This document shows, one piece after another, positions 63,501 to 64,000 of a stretch of DNA of 64,000 nucleotides. The notes under the pieces were generated by a model. The model ran no database searches, was not told where the DNA came from, and saw only the letters and a list, made by a program, of their open reading frames with translations. This DNA comes from Xestospongia bergquistia (Eukaryota > Porifera > Demospongiae > Haplosclerida > Petrosiidae): positions 622,501 to 686,500 of the forward strand of contig OZ014413.1 of the NCBI GenBank assembly GCA_963965975.1, read 5' to 3'. The position numbers and the translations under genes were made by a program. The number at the start of each line of letters is the position of its first letter. Position 1 is the stretch's first letter.

Positions 63501-64000
63501 CACCTGTGAATCGAGACATCTTGTTTGAAGTTAAAGATAGCAACTTCTTTGCCACAGCTACAGCAACTGTTACTCTCGAACCTGTCAACGACCCACCAAC
63601 TATTCAAGTTGGTAATGTCACTTTTAACGAAACAACACGTGAGCCAATCTTCTTGTTTGCTTCATCTACTTTGATTGATGATACTGACCACAAACAACTG
63701 ATTTGGATAACAATAGAAATATATCCTCACATTGATTCCTTAGATAACCTGACTATACCTGATATTACAGGTGTCAATATATCACGTGAATACATTTGGG
63801 CTCCAACAAGTGTCTGTTTTCCAGCTGCTAATGAGTTTACTGTTCAACGTATTAACATTTCTGGACCAGCAAACAAAAGTGTCTTTCAAGATGCTCTTTA
63901 TAATATTACTTATAATAATGACTGTCCTGGTCTTGTTCTGACTCAACGATCAATTCGTATTGATTTATTTGATGGTGATGATATTGATATAGTGTGGACA
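57777..64000 (+). CDS. Large secreted/extracellular protein with cadherin-like repeats (3' end outside window)
   Basis: Seventeen exons in frame so far: 57777..57849, 57924..57950, 58026..58072, 58253..58333, 58907..59018, 59303..59616, 59865..60016, 60299..60428, 60543..60646, 60719..60794, 61152..61312, 61503..61716, 61778..61957, 62309..62377, 62440..62871, 62998..63229 and 63318 to beyond 64000; over 1020 residues. It begins with a signal peptide (MQFHCIFTFCILLAAAGVQG). The mature part is built of repeats of about 120-180 residues. Most start with an [IV]ND/VNDPP-type motif (PINDNIPYL, INDHP, VNNLPP, VNDEPP, INDKQ, VNDPP), followed by FIEEGPAVLL and SDDD-type segments that suggest calcium-binding cadherin-like or CSPG-like folds. 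Many N-glycosylation sites. No membrane segment is reached. An adhesion or matrix role is inferred; the exact family is not assigned. Confidence 0.85.
59045..59275. repeat. 33-bp minisatellite in intron 5 of the cadherin-like gene
   Basis: About six to seven units of tatcacatgtacaacatgtg plus cataacttaacag, beginning about 25 bp after the exon 5 donor. Because the period is a multiple of three, both strands show spurious repetitive frames. Confidence 0.93.
60473..60540. repeat. (CT)n pyrimidine tract before exon 9 acceptor
   Basis: About 65 bp of ctctct directly adjoining the acceptor (ctttag at 60537-60542). It acts as an exceptionally long polypyrimidine tract. Confidence 0.92.
62045..62295. 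repeat. 33-bp minisatellite in intron 13 of the cadherin-like gene
   Basis: About seven units of gtacatgtatgatcatgtga plus tctttgacacatt, with internal palindromes (tgatca, catg). The overlapping frames on both strands are repeat artefacts. Confidence 0.93.

Overview
The window is eukaryotic DNA: AT-rich, with many short introns (GT..AG), no operon or ribosome-binding-site signals, and very compact gene spacing. The gene set (TMBIM4, PAXIP1/PTIP, neurochondrin, a death-domain/LRR protein and a cadherin-like extracellular protein) points to an early-branching animal, most likely a demosponge of the Amphimedon type. That identification is inference from gene content and layout, not from a species-specific marker.

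The left half (1 to about 37 kb) is a segmentally duplicated accessory region. Its core is a tandem family of single-exon genes on the + strand. They encode secreted proteins of about 220 residues with a signal peptide, 14 cysteines, N-glycosylation sites and a hydrophobic C-terminus that looks like a GPI-anchor signal. I count one 5'-truncated copy at the window edge, seven open copies, one frameshifted pseudogene, one short fragment and one doubtful diverged relic. Two subfamilies (A and B) can be told apart. Most copies share a promoter: a palindromic paired GGAA (ETS-like) site, a TATA box about 100-110 bp downstream of it, then a short 5' UTR. Two kinds of host-gene debris have been copied along with the array. 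One is truncated copies of a SAM-domain/proline-rich scaffold gene (about 5.7, 8.9, 13.9 and 18.9 kb). The other is minus-strand 3' exons of TMBIM4 (1.9, 26.5, 30.2 and 33.1 kb). A block of roughly 4.66 kb is repeated essentially identically at an offset of 4983 bp.

The right half (37-64 kb) is ordinary compact single-copy sequence. Intact TMBIM4 (minus, six exons) lies head-to-head, 107 bp apart, with a 12-exon gene for a 949-residue protein with a death domain, two CARD-like helical domains, a coiled coil and C-terminal LRR-like repeats. Next come neurochondrin (plus, 16 exons), which carries an intronless minus-strand type II membrane protein gene inside its largest intron, and PTIP/PAXIP1 (minus, about 14 exons, tail-to-tail with neurochondrin). 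PTIP lies head-to-head, 128 bp apart, with a large secreted protein built of cadherin-like repeats, which runs off the right edge. Reading frames were followed across all junctions given for TMBIM4, the death-domain gene, neurochondrin and the cadherin-like gene. One PTIP junction remains unresolved. Several introns are filled by minisatellites, two of which carry copies of the adjacent splice site.

The right-hand genes do not form one pathway. TMBIM4 (an anti-apoptotic Golgi/ER channel family) and the death-domain protein share a putative bidirectional promoter, so a joint role in cell-death control is a reasonable inference. The left-hand cysteine-rich array looks like a fast-turnover surface or secreted protein family.
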